The position numbers and the translations under genes were made by a program. The notes under the pieces were generated by a model. It was not told the DNA's origin and did no database searches. It saw only the letters and a program-made list of their open reading frames with translations. Positions 44,580 to 54,489 of a stretch of 64,000 nucleotides of DNA are shown in pieces. Every line of letters starts with the position of its first letter. The first letter of the stretch is position 1. The DNA comes from Pseudomaricurvus hydrocarbonicus (GTDB lineage: Bacteria > Pseudomonadota > Gammaproteobacteria > Pseudomonadales > Cellvibrionaceae): positions 62,001 through 126,000 of the forward strand of contig NZ_JAAONZ010000014.1 in NCBI RefSeq assembly GCF_011602365.1. Reading direction: 5' to 3'.

Positions 44580-46385
44580 TCAGGGCTGATCGGCAAATTT
44601 CGCGATCACTTCCAGAAACGTTTCACCATACTTGTCCAGCTTGCTTGCCCCAACGCCGTGTATAAAGCCCATGGCACGGATGTCGCGGGGGCGCTCTTCC
44701 ATCATTTGCATCAACGTCGCGTCGTGAAAAATCATATAAGGGGCCAGGTCGTGTTCGTTGGCCAATTGTTTACGGCAATCGCGCAAGGCATCCCATAAGG
44801 CGCGGTCAGCCTCAGAGACGCCGTTGCGGGAAGTCGACTTTTTGCGCTGCTGGGGTTCAGCCAGCTGCTCCCGGTAATGGAAGGTTTTTTCGCTGCGCAA
44901 GAGTGCGCGGCTGTTTTCGGTAAGCGTCAGGGCGCCAAAGCGCTCAAAGTCGTTACTTAAGTAACCCTGAACAATCAGCTGGCGGGCAATGGATTGCCAG
45001 TGCGCGGCACTTAAATGCTTGCCAATTCCGTAAGTGCTGAGTTGCTCGTGACCGTGCTGTTTGACTTTTTCCGTGTCCAGACCACGCAAAACATCCACAA
45101 TATGTGCAGTGCCAAAACGCTGCCCCGTTCGATACACGGCAGAGAGAAACATTTGTGCCTCAGTGGTGGCTTCCCGGGTTTTGGGGGGCGACAGGCAAAT
45201 ATCGCAGTTGCCGCAAAACGTGGGCGCTTCTTCTTCAAAGTAGTTCAGCAACCCCTGGCGGCGACAGTGAGTAATCTCGCACCAGCCGAGCAGAGCATTG
45301 AGTTTATGCCGTTCCACCTGCTTTTGCTGTTCACTCATGGGGGATTCAGTCAGCATTTGGTTGAGCCGCACCACATCTTGTAAACCGTATACCATGTGAG
45401 CTTCAGACGCCGCTCCATCCCGGCCGGCCCGGCCCGTTTCCTGATAATAGGCTTCGAGGCTTTTGGGCAAATCCATGTGGAAGACAAAACGCACATCCGG
45501 TTTGTCAATGCCCATGCCAAAGGCAATGGTGGCCACCATCACCACATCGTCTTCGCGCAAAAAACGCTGCTGGTGGGTTTCCCGCAGGGAAGCCGGCAAG
45601 CCGGCGTGGTACGGCAGGGCGTTAACCCCGCGGCTGACCAGCCACTCGGCGGTACTTTCAACCTTCTTTCGGGATAAGCAGTACACAATTCCTGCTTCGT
45701 TTTTGTGTTGTGCCAGAAACTTGATCAATTGCTTGCGGGCGTCCTGACGAACACTCACGTGGTAGCGAATGTTGGGTCGATCAAAACTGGCGTTGAACCT
45801 GACTGGCGACTGTAGGTTCAGGCGCTGTTCAATTTCCTGCTGCGTGCGCTGGTCGGCAGTGGCGGTTAATGCCATCAGTGGTGCCTGTGGGAAGTGCTCT
45901 TTCAGCACGCTCAGCCCCAAATAATCCTGGCGAAAGTCGTGTCCCCACTGGGATACACAATGAGCCTCATCGACGGCAATCAGCGAAATAGGCTGGCTGG
46001 ATAAGTACGCCAGGGTTTTCGGTTTCAGCAGGCGCTCAGGAGCAATGTACAGCATTTGCAGTTCACCGGCGGCAAATTGCCGGGTGATCGCTTTTTGTTC
46101 GTCCAAAGTTTGGCTTGAATTGAGATAGGCGGCGCTGACCCCCAATTCTCGCAGGGCGGTCACCTGATCCTGCATCAGGGCTATTAACGGTGAGATCACG
46201 ATGCCAGTGCCCTCGCGCAGCTGCGCAGGAATTTGGTAACACAGGGACTTACCGCCCCCCGTGGGCATCAGAATCAGACTGTCGTGGCCGTTCAGGGCGG
46301 ATTCAATGGCGAGCGACTGCTGACCACGAAACGCGTCATAGCCGTAGGTGTTTTGCAAAAGTGCCAGGGCGGCCTCAGAGTTCAT
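44580..46385 (-). CDS. recQ: ATP-dependent DNA helicase RecQ
   Basis: 601 residues, a normal RecQ length. Order: helicase core with [16 protein letters not shown] and the DEAH box ([16 protein letters not shown]), second core domain (GRAGRDG), RQC zinc region with four cysteines (CEITHCRRQ... CGNCDIC), and a C-terminal HRDC domain ([21 protein letters not shown]). RecQ unwinds DNA in recombination repair and fork restart. Convergent with rhlE. Confidence 0.96.
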   Translation of the reverse strand: MNSEAALALLQNTYGYDAFRGQQSLAIESALNGHDSLILMPTGGGKSLCYQIPAQLREGTGIVISPLIALMQDQVTALRELGVSAAYLNSSQTLDEQKAITRQFAAGELQMLYIAPERLLKPKTLAYLSSQPISLIAVDEAHCVSQWGHDFRQDYLGLSVLKEHFPQAPLMALTATADQRTQQEIEQRLNLQSPVRFNASFDRPNIRYHVSVRQDARKQLIKFLAQHKNEAGIVYCLSRKKVESTAEWLVSRGVNALPYHAGLPASLRETHQQRFLREDDVVMVATIAFGMGIDKPDVRFVFHMDLPKSLEAYYQETGRAGRDGAASEAHMVYGLQDVVRLNQMLTESPMSEQQKQVERHKLNALLGWCEITHCRRQGLLNYFEEEAPTFCGNCDICLSPPKTREATTEAQMFLSAVYRTGQRFGTAHIVDVLRGLDTEKVKQHGHEQLSTYGIGKHLSAAHWQSIARQLIVQGYLSNDFERFGALTLTENSRALLRSEKTFHYREQLAEPQQRKKSTSRNGVSEADRALWDALRDCRKQLANEHDLAPYMIFHDATLMQMMEERPRDIRAMGFIHGVGASKLDKYGETFLEVIAKFADQP

Positions 46386-46517
46386 GCTTTGGTATACGAT
46401 TTATCAAGGGAGACGCATTGTAACAGCCATAAGTGGGCAGAGGGCGTTGGAGGCTGCCGTATTTGTCATTATTCTTGGTGGGGACAATAAAGTTTCATAC
46501 CAAGGAATGGTGGCTGT

Positions 46518-47000
46518 ATGTGGAATGGTCGTTCGGGGCGGTTTGAAGTCGTCTGTCTTCTCGTGGGGCTTCTGTCGATGTGGCAAGTTGCGGCAGCTGC
46601 CAGGGTATATCATTGGGTGGATGCTCAGGGGCAATCGCATTATTCGGATTCAGCGCTGGAGCCGGAAGCTGATGCCAGGGTGTTGGAGGTGTCCGGGCCG
46701 CCGCTGCAGCGGCCTTCACAAGAGAGTGTGCGCCGCCTGGAGGAAAACAAGCGCTGGTTTCAGCAGCGAACCCGGGAGCGCCAGTCAGCAGAGTTAAAGC
46801 GCGCTAAACAGCGAGCGATAGCGGCCAAGGCAGCCAGAGCATTGCAGCAGCGCTGTGATAAGGCGCGCTATAAACTGGAAGATGCGGTGCAGCAATACGA
46901 TGCCCAGCGGCGCACCTGGCTCAAGCCAAAAGCCAAGCGGCAACTGAAGGAAAAACTGGAGCTTTACCGTCTGGCGGTGAAACGCCAGTGTGATTTCTAG
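46518..47000 (+). CDS. DUF4124 exported protein
   Basis: 160 residues. A signal peptide (about residues 9-26) leads into the DUF4124 pattern RVYHWVDAQGQSHYSD, a short beta unit common in periplasmic proteins of gammaproteobacteria. A basic, coiled-coil-prone C-terminal part follows (RQRTRERQSAELKRAKQRAIAAKAA-type helices). The TAG stop is the first unit edge of a heptamer array. Function unknown. Confidence 0.82.
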   Translation: MWNGRSGRFEVVCLLVGLLSMWQVAAAARVYHWVDAQGQSHYSDSALEPEADARVLEVSGPPLQRPSQESVRRLEENKRWFQQRTRERQSAELKRAKQRAIAAKAARALQQRCDKARYKLEDAVQQYDAQRRTWLKPKAKRQLKEKLELYRLAVKRQCDF

Positions 47001-47049
47001 AAACTAGAAACTAGAAACTAGAAACTAGGAGCTAGGAGCTAGGAGCTAG
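46997..47049 (+). repeat. array of seven heptamers starting at a TAG stop codon
   Basis: CTAG (46997-47000, containing the stop of the DUF4124 gene) is followed by four AAACTAG and three GAGCTAG units, 49 bp in total. Because the unit is 7 bp and contains the palindrome CTAG, it places TAG stops in all six frames. A second array with seven AAACTAG units occurs at 63611-63659 on the other strand, also beginning at a stop codon. Confidence 0.9.
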
Positions 47050-47059
47050 GAGCGGAGAT

Positions 47060-47698
47060 TTAAGTCGGCAGGCCGGTAATGGCTCTCAGGCAAAACTGTT
47101 TCAGGGCACTCAGCAAGGCTTGTTCTTCACGTTCGTTCAGCGGGTGCTGCTGATCTCTGCCGAGCGGGGCAATCAGGGTTTCCGCCAGGACCCCGACCAG
47201 CGCGGAGGCACTGACCTCCACGGACTGCTCCGGAAATTCTTTGCTCTTGATCCCTTCCCTGATGAGTTCGGCGTAGATATCGGCGTAGGCCTGGCGGTAG
47301 TTCAGCCGCTCAGCATCAACTTGTGGGTCAACCGGCTCGGCGATGAGTGCATACGCCAAACGCTTGGCTTTCACGGCTCGCTCGGTAAAGGTGGTGATGG
47401 CGTTGACGAGGCGCTGGCGGCAGGACACGGCTTCGCTGTCAGCGTTCGGGAAAGCGGTCTCCCTGACGTTATTGACCTCCTTTTCGGTGGCGCTTTTAAA
47501 GACCGCCGTGCACAAATCGGATTTGGAATTGAAATATTTGTACACAGTGCCGGTGGCGACGTTGGCGGATTTGGCCAGTGCGCTGATGGTCAGGCCCTGA
47601 AAGCCATGTTGAGTGACCAGAGTCAGCGCGCTTTTCAGCAGCAGCTGTTTCTGGGCTGCGCGGCGGGCTTCCGTTTTTGCGGTAGGGCGGTAGGGCAT
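47060..47698 (-). CDS. TetR-family transcriptional regulator
   Basis: 212 residues. The HTH is clear (LLLKSALTLVTQHGFQGLTISALAKSANVATGTVYKYFNSKSDL). It is divergent from the AidB-like acyl-CoA dehydrogenase gene, and the shared region has two near-identical palindromes at 47815 and 47842, so it very probably represses that gene and itself. The inducer may be an acyl-CoA. Confidence 0.9.
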   Translation of the reverse strand: MPYRPTAKTEARRAAQKQLLLKSALTLVTQHGFQGLTISALAKSANVATGTVYKYFNSKSDLCTAVFKSATEKEVNNVRETAFPNADSEAVSCRQRLVNAITTFTERAVKAKRLAYALIAEPVDPQVDAERLNYRQAYADIYAELIREGIKSKEFPEQSVEVSASALVGVLAETLIAPLGRDQQHPLNEREEQALLSALKQFCLRAITGLPT

Positions 47699-47814
47699 GG
47701 TGACCTGTTTCTAACCAGTGGTTTGAGGGGTGCGCTTTCAATTTTGACAGTTTTAACACTGACACTCTCAAGGCTGGGCTATTCTAACGGGTGTGCCGGC
47801 TGTTGACTATAGGT

Positions 47815-47857
47815 GTGAACCGTGATTCACTTTATTAATCTGTGAACTCGGATTCAC
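47815..47857. promoter_or_regulatory. twin palindromic operators between tetR and the aidB-like gene
   Basis: Two copies of a 22-bp unit: GTGAAC-CGT-GATTCACTTTATT (47815-47836) and GTGAAC-TCG-GATTCACTTTATT (47842-47863). Each contains GTGAA/TTCAC arms. A further half site TGTGAATTGAT follows at 47867. The start-to-start spacing is 27 bp. Confidence 0.65.
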
Positions 47858-47944
47858 TTTATTGGTGTGAATTGATCCCTGCCTTGAAAGAGCCTTCTAA
47901 AAAGCTTGGCTTTCGAGCAGTCGCTCAACCACCGTCGACCAAAG

Positions 47945-47973
47945 GCTGGCAGGCGAAAAGTCTTCCTGCCAGC
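47945..47973 (+). repeat. hairpin in the 5' leader of the aidB-like gene
   Basis: GCTGGCAGG and CCTGCCAGC form a perfect 9-bp stem with an 11-nt loop, 9 nt before the GAGGT ribosome site. There is no T-run, so it is not a terminator. It might affect translation. Confidence 0.4.
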
Positions 47974-47991
47974 TTGCCTGTGAGGTGTAGC

Positions 47992-49680
47992 ATGACTCAT
48001 TCAGCTGATTTTACTCCAAGTACCCGCTATTGGGCCGAAACCCACAAGGTTGAAAACCAGCCGCCCGCCCTGGAAAACTACAACGCCTTCACCAGCGATG
48101 CGGCCTTGCAGCAGAGCTTGATGGCTCAGGGGGGGGAGTGGGCCAGGGCCGATCTGGAGCATTTTGGCGCGCTCACCGGATCCGCGGAGGTGATTGAGTG
48201 GGGGTACCAGGCCAATGAAAACAAGCCGGTTCTGCACACTCATAACCGCCATGGGGCCCGAGTGGATGAGGTGAAGTTTCACCCGGCCTATCACCAGTTG
48301 ATGAACCTGTCGATTAAAGAGGGGATTCACGCTTTGCACTGGACGGAGAACCGACCGGCGGGCCATGTGGTGCGGGCGGCCAAATACTATTTGATGAATC
48401 AGGTTGAGGCGGGCCACGGTTGCCCTGTGACGATGACGTCTGCGGCCATTCCGGCACTGCGGCATCAACCGGATTTGTATCAGCAGTGGGCGCCTAAAAT
48501 TCTCTCTTCGGAATACGATCCCCGCAATGTGCCTCATGAGCAAAAGGCCGGGGTCACTATAGGTATGGCTATGACGGAAAAGCAGGGTGGCTCTGATGTG
48601 CGTACCAACAGCACGCGTGCTTATCCCGTTGCCGAGGGTGGACCTGGGCAGGCTTATGAATTGGTCGGACACAAGTATTTTGTCTCGGCGCCCATGTGTG
48701 ATGCGTTTCTGGTGCTGGCGCAAACAGAATCCGGGGTTTCGTGTTTTCTGGTGCCACGCTGGCGCCCGGACGGGACGAAAAATCCGCTGCAGATTCAAAA
48801 GCTGAAGAACAAAATGGGAAATGTCTCCAATGCCTCGAGCGAAACGGAATTGCGGGGAGCTCTGGGTTGGATGGTCGGAGAGGAGGGGCGTGGAGTGCCA
48901 ACCATTATTGATATGGTCGCCATGACCCGCTTTGATTGCATGATCGGTTCTGCTGCGGGTATGCGCCAGGCGGTTGCGCAGATCACCCATCACTGCTCTC
49001 AAAGAATGGCATTCGGCAAGCTGCTGACCGAGCAGCCGTTAATGCAGAATGTGTTGGCGGATTTGATCATTGAGCAGGAGGCGGCCCTGGCGCTGACCAT
49101 GCGTATCGGTCGCGCGCTGGACCGCAGTGAACACGATGAACAGGAAAAGCAGTTGGTGCGTATGGGGACGGCTGTGGGGAAATACTGGATATGCAAGCGC
49201 GCACCGGGACACGCCTATGAAGCAATGGAGTGCATTGGCGGTATGGGGGTGATGGAAGACGGCATGATGCCGCGCTTGTACCGTGAGGCGCCCATCAACA
49301 CCATTTGGGAAGGCAGTGGCAATGTCCAGTGTCTTGATATGCTGCGGGCAATGGCTAAAAGCCCAGGCTCTCTTTCCGCGTTTATGGCCGAAATTAGTAA
49401 AGCCAGTGGGCTGCACCCCAACATGGATCAGGCGATCGTTGATTTGGCCAAAGAGTTTGAGGTGACCGACAACATGGAATATCGAGCTCGTGCGGTGGTG
49501 GAAAAAATGGCACTGGCGATTGAGGCATCTTCGCTGTTGCAATTTGGTGATGGCATCGTGGCGGACGCGTTCTGTCGGTCGCGGTTAGGCAGCAGTAATT
49601 CGGGTTGGGTGTACGGTACTCTGCCTGAAGGCATTGATTGTAAAGCGATTATACAGCGGGCAACGCCCTCTCTGGACTGA
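47992..49680 (+). CDS. aidB: AidB-like acyl-CoA dehydrogenase
   Basis: 562 residues from ATG 47992, with GAGGT before it; the longer frame covers the operators. The whole length resembles E. coli AidB: PVTMTSAAIPAL, GMAMTEKQGGSDVRTNSTRA, ELVGHKYFVSAPMCDAF, VGEEGRGVPTIIDMVAMTRFDC, and LYREAPINTIWEGSGN at the C-terminal FAD domain. AidB binds FAD and DNA and is induced by alkylation in E. coli; many homologues beside TetR genes serve acyl-CoA metabolism. The C-terminal DNA-binding helices are not conserved enough by eye to claim the repair role. Confidence 0.85.
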   Translation: MTHSADFTPSTRYWAETHKVENQPPALENYNAFTSDAALQQSLMAQGGEWARADLEHFGALTGSAEVIEWGYQANENKPVLHTHNRHGARVDEVKFHPAYHQLMNLSIKEGIHALHWTENRPAGHVVRAAKYYLMNQVEAGHGCPVTMTSAAIPALRHQPDLYQQWAPKILSSEYDPRNVPHEQKAGVTIGMAMTEKQGGSDVRTNSTRAYPVAEGGPGQAYELVGHKYFVSAPMCDAFLVLAQTESGVSCFLVPRWRPDGTKNPLQIQKLKNKMGNVSNASSETELRGALGWMVGEEGRGVPTIIDMVAMTRFDCMIGSAAGMRQAVAQITHHCSQRMAFGKLLTEQPLMQNVLADLIIEQEAALALTMRIGRALDRSEHDEQEKQLVRMGTAVGKYWICKRAPGHAYEAMECIGGMGVMEDGMMPRLYREAPINTIWEGSGNVQCLDMLRAMAKSPGSLSAFMAEISKASGLHPNMDQAIVDLAKEFEVTDNMEYRARAVVEKMALAIEASSLLQFGDGIVADAFCRSRLGSSNSGWVYGTLPEGIDCKAIIQRATPSLD

Positions 49681-49734
49681 ATCCGGAGATGACTGAAAGT
49701 CACTGGGGGAGGACGGGCGAGGGGAGAACGGGGG

Positions 49735-49772
49735 ACAGATAGACTGGCCGTTGCACTGACCAGTCTATCTGT
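49735..49772. terminator. 13-bp perfect hairpin between convergent genes
   Basis: ACAGATAGACTGG and CCAGTCTATCTGT are perfectly complementary around a 12-nt loop. No T-run follows on either side. Its place between two converging genes suggests 3'-end formation or mRNA protection. Confidence 0.55.
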
Positions 49773-49790
49773 TGGGCTTACTTTTGGGGC

Positions 49791-51749
49791 TTAGACCAAA
49801 TTGAAGTTGATGCGCTTTTTGTCCAAATCCACACGGCTGACCTGAACCTGCAGCGGTTGATCCAGAAGGAAGCTCTGCTCTTCGCCGCAGAGGCTCATGC
49901 GGTCGGGGTCAAATTTAAAGGCTTTCGGATTCAGTTTCACGAAGCCGTTTACGCCCCATTCGTCCAGCTTTACCGTGATTCCCTGTGAGGTTACCCGAAA
50001 GACTTTGGCATCCAGTGTTTTGCCCTGCTGTTGTTCCATGAATAGGCAGATGAGCCATTGCTCCAGGTCGCGGCTGGCGCTGCGGGTGGTGCCGATACTT
50101 TTTTGCATCTCAGCCAGAGCTTCCACGGAGGGGCCCTGAAGGCTTTTCTGCTCCAGGATGGCCCGTATTGCCCGGTGGTTGAAGAAGTCATTGTAGCGAC
50201 GAATGGGGGACGTCACCGTGGCGTAGTGTTCCATAGCCAACCCCAAGTGGGGTGAGGCATCAGTCGTCAATACACCGGCTTGTAACATCAGCCTGAAAGC
50301 CGCCAGCTGGGAGGCTGCTTCCGGGTTGCCGTGCAGGCTGTGAATTAATTGCCGATAACCGTCCAGGGTTTCCAGGTCCAACTCGGCCAAGTCGGGAAAA
50401 TCTTCGGCGACAACTTTTTTAATGCTCTCCAGTCGCTCAGCGCGAAAACCTTTGTGGGATGAGAAGATACCGCTGTGACTGCCAGTGTTGAGGTTGTGTC
50501 GTGCAAACAGATCGCCCGCCGATCGGTTGGTGGCCAGCATGGCTTCCTGGACGATTTGTTGGGCCAGATTGTGGCTCTGGCGCCTGATGTCGGCAATGTG
50601 CATCTTTTCGTTCAAAACGAGGTCGAAATCATCTCGCTCTTCCATCAGCAGCATGTTGTCGCGACGGTAGTTGTTGAGTGCCTGACTGCAGGCGAGCAGG
50701 GTCTTCAACAGATCGTGACAGTCTGTCGGGACGGCTTCTTGCTGCTCCTGTTCCAACAGAGCCGCAACATTGTCATAGCTCAATTTGTGGGCGGAGCGGA
50801 TGATGCTGAATTCAAAGTCGGCCTGCTCTATTTCACCGCTGTGATTTATCTGCATCTGGCACAGCAGGGCTGGACGGTCTTCACCGGGAACCAAAGAGTA
50901 AGTATGGTTGGATAGGGTTTCCGGCAACATGGTAATGGCCCGGCCGGGAAGGTAGGCGGTATTGGCACGCTGCATGGCGGTTTTGTCGAGTGCCGAGTTG
51001 GGGGCAATCGACGCGGTAGGATCGGCAATGGCGACCTTTAACAGCCAGCCTGAGTCCGTCGTCTCAATAGACAGGGCGTCGTCCATGTCTTTGGTCGATT
51101 CGGAATCAATAGTGACAAACAGCGAGTCCTGCAGCTTGGTGCGCGCGTCGTAATCTGGCAATTCTGTCAGAGCCAGGGAGCTGATGGCGTCAACCTGGGT
51201 TTGTTCCTCTTTACGCCATTGGGTCGGCAAATTGTGTTTTTGACTGATGAACGCGTGCTCAATACCGACGTCTCCGGGCTTGCCGAGGATGTCTGTGACT
51301 TTGGCCTGGCCCTTGCCATCCTCGAAGGGGTGGCGTACCAGGCGGCAGACCAGGAAATCACCTTCCTGGGCTTTACCGCGGGCTTTGGGCGGGATGAAAA
51401 CCCAGCGATTCAGCTGTGGCATGTCCACAGACACAAAATGCCCCTTGCCGCGCACCACGTACTGGCCGACCAGGGTTTTGGTGGTGGAGCTGATCAATTT
51501 ATCCAGTTCGGCATCAACTTTGTTGCTTTCGGGGTTCTCGGCCTTTTCCGTCACACTGACCTCAACCCGGTCACCGGGCAGGACGCGGGCCATCTCATCC
51601 GGGGCTAAAAAGGCTTCGCGGCCATCCTCCAGAACCACAAACCCAAAGCGTCCCTGGCTGCCGCGTACGGTGCCTTGGAACAGGTTTTTATCGGAACGGA
51701 TGGTTTGTTTCAGTTGGTTCAGTTGGTTTAGAGCATTGAGATCAAGCAT
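49791..51749 (-). CDS. rnb: exoribonuclease II (RNB family)
   Basis: 652 residues, RNase II size and not the longer RNase R. An N-terminal cold-shock-like region (FQGTVRGSQGRFGFVVLEDGREAFLAP) is followed by the RNB catalytic domain with the metal-binding aspartates in DSESTKDMDDALSIE and the segments AYLPGRAITMLPE and YATVTSPIRRYNDFFNHRAI. A C-terminal S1 domain ends it. It degrades mRNA 3' to 5'. Confidence 0.92.
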   Translation of the reverse strand: MLDLNALNQLNQLKQTIRSDKNLFQGTVRGSQGRFGFVVLEDGREAFLAPDEMARVLPGDRVEVSVTEKAENPESNKVDAELDKLISSTTKTLVGQYVVRGKGHFVSVDMPQLNRWVFIPPKARGKAQEGDFLVCRLVRHPFEDGKGQAKVTDILGKPGDVGIEHAFISQKHNLPTQWRKEEQTQVDAISSLALTELPDYDARTKLQDSLFVTIDSESTKDMDDALSIETTDSGWLLKVAIADPTASIAPNSALDKTAMQRANTAYLPGRAITMLPETLSNHTYSLVPGEDRPALLCQMQINHSGEIEQADFEFSIIRSAHKLSYDNVAALLEQEQQEAVPTDCHDLLKTLLACSQALNNYRRDNMLLMEERDDFDLVLNEKMHIADIRRQSHNLAQQIVQEAMLATNRSAGDLFARHNLNTGSHSGIFSSHKGFRAERLESIKKVVAEDFPDLAELDLETLDGYRQLIHSLHGNPEAASQLAAFRLMLQAGVLTTDASPHLGLAMEHYATVTSPIRRYNDFFNHRAIRAILEQKSLQGPSVEALAEMQKSIGTTRSASRDLEQWLICLFMEQQQGKTLDAKVFRVTSQGITVKLDEWGVNGFVKLNPKAFKFDPDRMSLCGEEQSFLLDQPLQVQVSRVDLDKKRINFNLV

Positions 51750-51958
51750 GTGAGGGCAGCATCTTGTTGGATACGTGAAGAAAGCTCGCCGGAAGGCGGT
51801 TCGTTAAGGCGGCAATAATAGCAAATTCGACCCGCAGATAAAGCGACACTTTGGCTTTGTGGCCGCATTAATAAATTCTTGGCAGGGAAATCCGGTATAA
51901 TTGGATTTATTTTTCAGCCAGACAAGTTTTATGCTTCACGATTGGAGTCGCAGGGTTT

Positions 51959-52276
51959 ATGAAAATTCAGTCGGCCATTGAGGCCAAGTTAGAGCAACGT
52001 TTTTCCCCCCAATATCTGGAGGTGGTAAATGAGAGTCATATGCATAGCGTACCGCCGGACTCAGAGTCCCACTTTAAGGTGGTTTTGGTGTGTGAGGGAT
52101 TTGACGGGGTGCGTCAGGTTCAGCGTCATCAACAGGTGTATAAGGTGCTGAGCGACGAAATGGATGGCGAGGTCCACGCTTTGGCGCTGCACACCTACAG
52201 CCCGCAGGAGTGGCAGAAGACGGGGTTGGCCCCTGAGTCACCGCAGTGTCTGGGTGGGTCCAAGGCTGATCGCTGA
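51959..52276 (+). CDS. bolA: BolA-family protein
   Basis: 105 residues with the BolA fold: IEAKLEQRFSPQYLEVVNESHMHS, then HFKVVLVCEGFDG and VYKVLSDEMDGEVHALALHTYSPQEW. The conserved His of the ALHTY region can ligate a [2Fe-2S] cluster shared with monothiol glutaredoxins. BolA proteins influence cell shape, stress response and iron homeostasis. Confidence 0.92.
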   Translation: MKIQSAIEAKLEQRFSPQYLEVVNESHMHSVPPDSESHFKVVLVCEGFDGVRQVQRHQQVYKVLSDEMDGEVHALALHTYSPQEWQKTGLAPESPQCLGGSKADR

Positions 52277-52444
52277 GTTGTAAGTGTGAAGGGGCGCTCT
52301 GACGGGATACCCTGCCTGAGCCTTAAAATTTGATGTGTTCAAAAAAACACCAGTTCGCTACAATGGCGCCCGCCTGGGCCGTGTACAAGTTGAGCCTGTT
52401 GCCGCCATTTTTTAGTTTTTCAGAAGTTGAGTCAGTTAACCGTT

Positions 52445-53383
52445 ATGAGCCAGTTTGTTATTGCCGCCCTGTATAAATTTGTTGCCCTGCCAGATTACAA
52501 GGATTTACGTGACCCCTTGCTGGAACATTGTTTGGCTGCGGGAGTTAAAGGTACGTTACTGCTTGCCTGCGAGGGAGTAAACGGCACCATTGCCGGTACT
52601 CGGGAAGGCATTGACAGTGTGTTGAGTTACCTGAAAGCGGATGAGCGCCTGGTTGACCTAAGCCATAAAGAGTCCCTGGATGCGGAAATGCCGTTTTACC
52701 GCATGAAGGTCAAGCTTAAAAAAGAGATCGTTACTATGGGGGTGGAGGGGATTGACCCCCGTCAGGTCGTTGGTACCTATGTGGCCCCTAAAGACTGGAA
52801 TGCACTGATCTCAGACCCGGACGTGGTTGTGGTTGATACTCGCAATGATTACGAGTACGAACTGGGCAGTTTTAAAGGGGCATTAAACCCTAACACCAAG
52901 TCATTCCGGGAATTCCCCCAATATGTTGCTGACAATATGGATCCCGGCAAACATAAGAAGGTGGCTATGTTTTGTACTGGTGGAATTCGCTGTGAAAAGT
53001 CGACTGCTTACATGAAAGAGCAGGGCTTTGAAGAGGTCTATCATTTACACGGCGGTATTTTACAGTATCTCGAAGATGTGCCCGAGCAGGAGAGTCTTTG
53101 GGATGGTGAGTGTTATGTGTTTGATAACCGGGTAAGTGTTGACCACAACCTGAACCCGGGCACTTATGATCTGTGTCACGGATGCCGGGAGCCGATCACT
53201 GCCGACGATAAAAAGTCTGAAAAGTTTATTGAGGGTGTGGCTTGTCCTCGGTGCTATGACACGCAGACCCCAGATCAGCGAGCCCGCTTTATGGAGCGGC
53301 AAAAGCAGATGGAGCTGGCCCGTAAGCGAAATGAAATTCACATGGGCGCTTTACCGCCAGAGAGGCAGTTGCAGGCGAAGTAG
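52445..53383 (+). CDS. trhO: tRNA uridine hydroxylase TrhO (YceA, rhodanese family)
   Basis: 312 residues from ATG 52445 ([12 protein letters not shown]); a TTG at 52427 is less likely. An N-terminal acylphosphatase-like domain ([17 protein letters not shown]) precedes a rhodanese domain ([21 protein letters not shown]) with the active Cys in [14 protein letters not shown]-terminal zinc-like region ([14 protein letters not shown]) follows. TrhO makes 5-hydroxyuridine at position 34 of tRNAs. Confidence 0.93.
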   Translation: MSQFVIAALYKFVALPDYKDLRDPLLEHCLAAGVKGTLLLACEGVNGTIAGTREGIDSVLSYLKADERLVDLSHKESLDAEMPFYRMKVKLKKEIVTMGVEGIDPRQVVGTYVAPKDWNALISDPDVVVVDTRNDYEYELGSFKGALNPNTKSFREFPQYVADNMDPGKHKKVAMFCTGGIRCEKSTAYMKEQGFEEVYHLHGGILQYLEDVPEQESLWDGECYVFDNRVSVDHNLNPGTYDLCHGCREPITADDKKSEKFIEGVACPRCYDTQTPDQRARFMERQKQMELARKRNEIHMGALPPERQLQAK

Positions 53384-53562
53384 GGGGGAAGGCATACAGG
53401 GTTGTATTAAAAGTGATCAGCCGGCGATCCTCTTACCGCTAATTGAATTCACAAAACCGCAGTTTATGTTGGTTTACTTGTGGTTTTAGGACGGTCGTAC
53501 TGTACTCTTTTATGGCTTGTATGGTCTAATTCCTTATGTGCAAATGATGTAGAAGACATGTA

Positions 53563-53871
53563 ATGAATTTTGAAGATTGGACCGTTGACTTAAAGAGTTT
53601 AACAGCCACACATTCCTGTGGATTCCGTATAGAAATCGAAGGTAATCCTAAAGACCCCAGTGCCGTACACCCAGGGAAATTCCCCCAAGGGCTAACCAGC
53701 ATCGAGCAGGTGAGGCTGGTCCGTACCGGTGTGGAGGCGATCGTTGCCGAAGCCAAAAAAGGGCGTACTGCCAAGCCGGTTGTTAAAAAACCAGCTTATG
53801 TCTCTCCAGCCAACAAGCCTAAAAGAGCGACCCTGTCGCTCAACCGCAAGTCTTCAACAGAAACCTCGTAA
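53563..53871 (+). CDS. conserved-looking 102-residue protein, unrecognised
   Basis: 102 residues. A compact N-terminal part (FEDWTVDLKSLTATHSCGFRIEIEGNPKDPSAVHPGKFPQGLTSIEQVRLVR) resembles the small proteins found next to other marine gammaproteobacterial genes, and a basic, disordered tail rich in K, P and S follows. No catalytic motif is seen. A strong terminator ends the unit, supporting a real gene. Confidence 0.7.
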   Translation: MNFEDWTVDLKSLTATHSCGFRIEIEGNPKDPSAVHPGKFPQGLTSIEQVRLVRTGVEAIVAEAKKGRTAKPVVKKPAYVSPANKPKRATLSLNRKSSTETS

Positions 53872-53933
53872 ATCACTAGGGGCTGCTGGGCTTGTTGTGC
53901 AAAGCCTGTAGCGACGAGACTCGTGTAAGCAAC

Positions 53934-53962
53934 AAAAAAGGCGCTTATAGCGCCTTTTTTTT
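53934..53962. terminator. bidirectional Rho-independent terminator
   Basis: AAAAAAGGCGC and GCGCCTTTTTT around TTATA, with A-run and T-run on both sides. It serves the convergent genes at 53871 and 53998. Confidence 0.9.
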
Positions 53963-53997
53963 GTTCAGCAGATGTTGCTGATCTCTGAGTGTCCTTC

Positions 53998-54489
53998 CTA
54001 TCGATAAACGACCTGTCCTTTCATCAATAGCATGGTCTGGTGGTTATCAACCAATTTAAACAACTGGTCAAATTTCTCGGCCGCGACATCGGTAGGGCTG
54101 CCACCGTTTTCAACGGAATAGGTGACGCCGTTGACTAAAGAATTCAACTCTGAAGCCACCGAATCGATTGCGGAAAAGACACTCTCAGTGGTTTTCTTGT
54201 CCAGGAAAAGTCTTTGTTTGCCCGTCTTGCTCAAATACTGATCACACTCCAGCATCCAGTCCTGGCGTTGTTCGAGGAATTTCCGAATGTTGTTCATGCC
54301 GCCACGATGTTGGCTGGTCAGTTGTTTATCACGATACCGTTGCAGACTTTTAATGGAGCTGGTCATAAAGTCCAGTTTGATGCCTTGACAGTATTTTTCA
54401 GAAAGGTAGCTGGGGAATTCATCGTCGGCAAAGACGCCGTTAACAACAAATAGAGTGGTAAGTAGGACAAAGCTGACTTTCAATTTCAT
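53998..54489 (-). CDS. exported protein of unknown function
   Basis: 163 residues. A signal peptide (KLKVSFVLLTTLFVVNGVFA) is followed by a mostly helical mature part with two cysteines (SEKYCQG, MLECDQY) that could form a disulfide in the periplasm. No family is recognised. Confidence 0.7.
   Translation of the reverse strand: MKLKVSFVLLTTLFVVNGVFADDEFPSYLSEKYCQGIKLDFMTSSIKSLQRYRDKQLTSQHRGGMNNIRKFLEQRQDWMLECDQYLSKTGKQRLFLDKKTTESVFSAIDSVASELNSLVNGVTYSVENGGSPTDVAAEKFDQLFKLVDNHQTMLLMKGQVVYR

Noticed and set aside
46997-47049. CRISPR-like array
   Set aside because: Units are 7 bp with no spacers; there are no cas genes in the window.
48001-49002. 333-codon antisense frame in the AidB-like gene
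   Set aside because: Low-complexity His/Arg-rich translation, no family features, and the plus strand is a clear acyl-CoA dehydrogenase.
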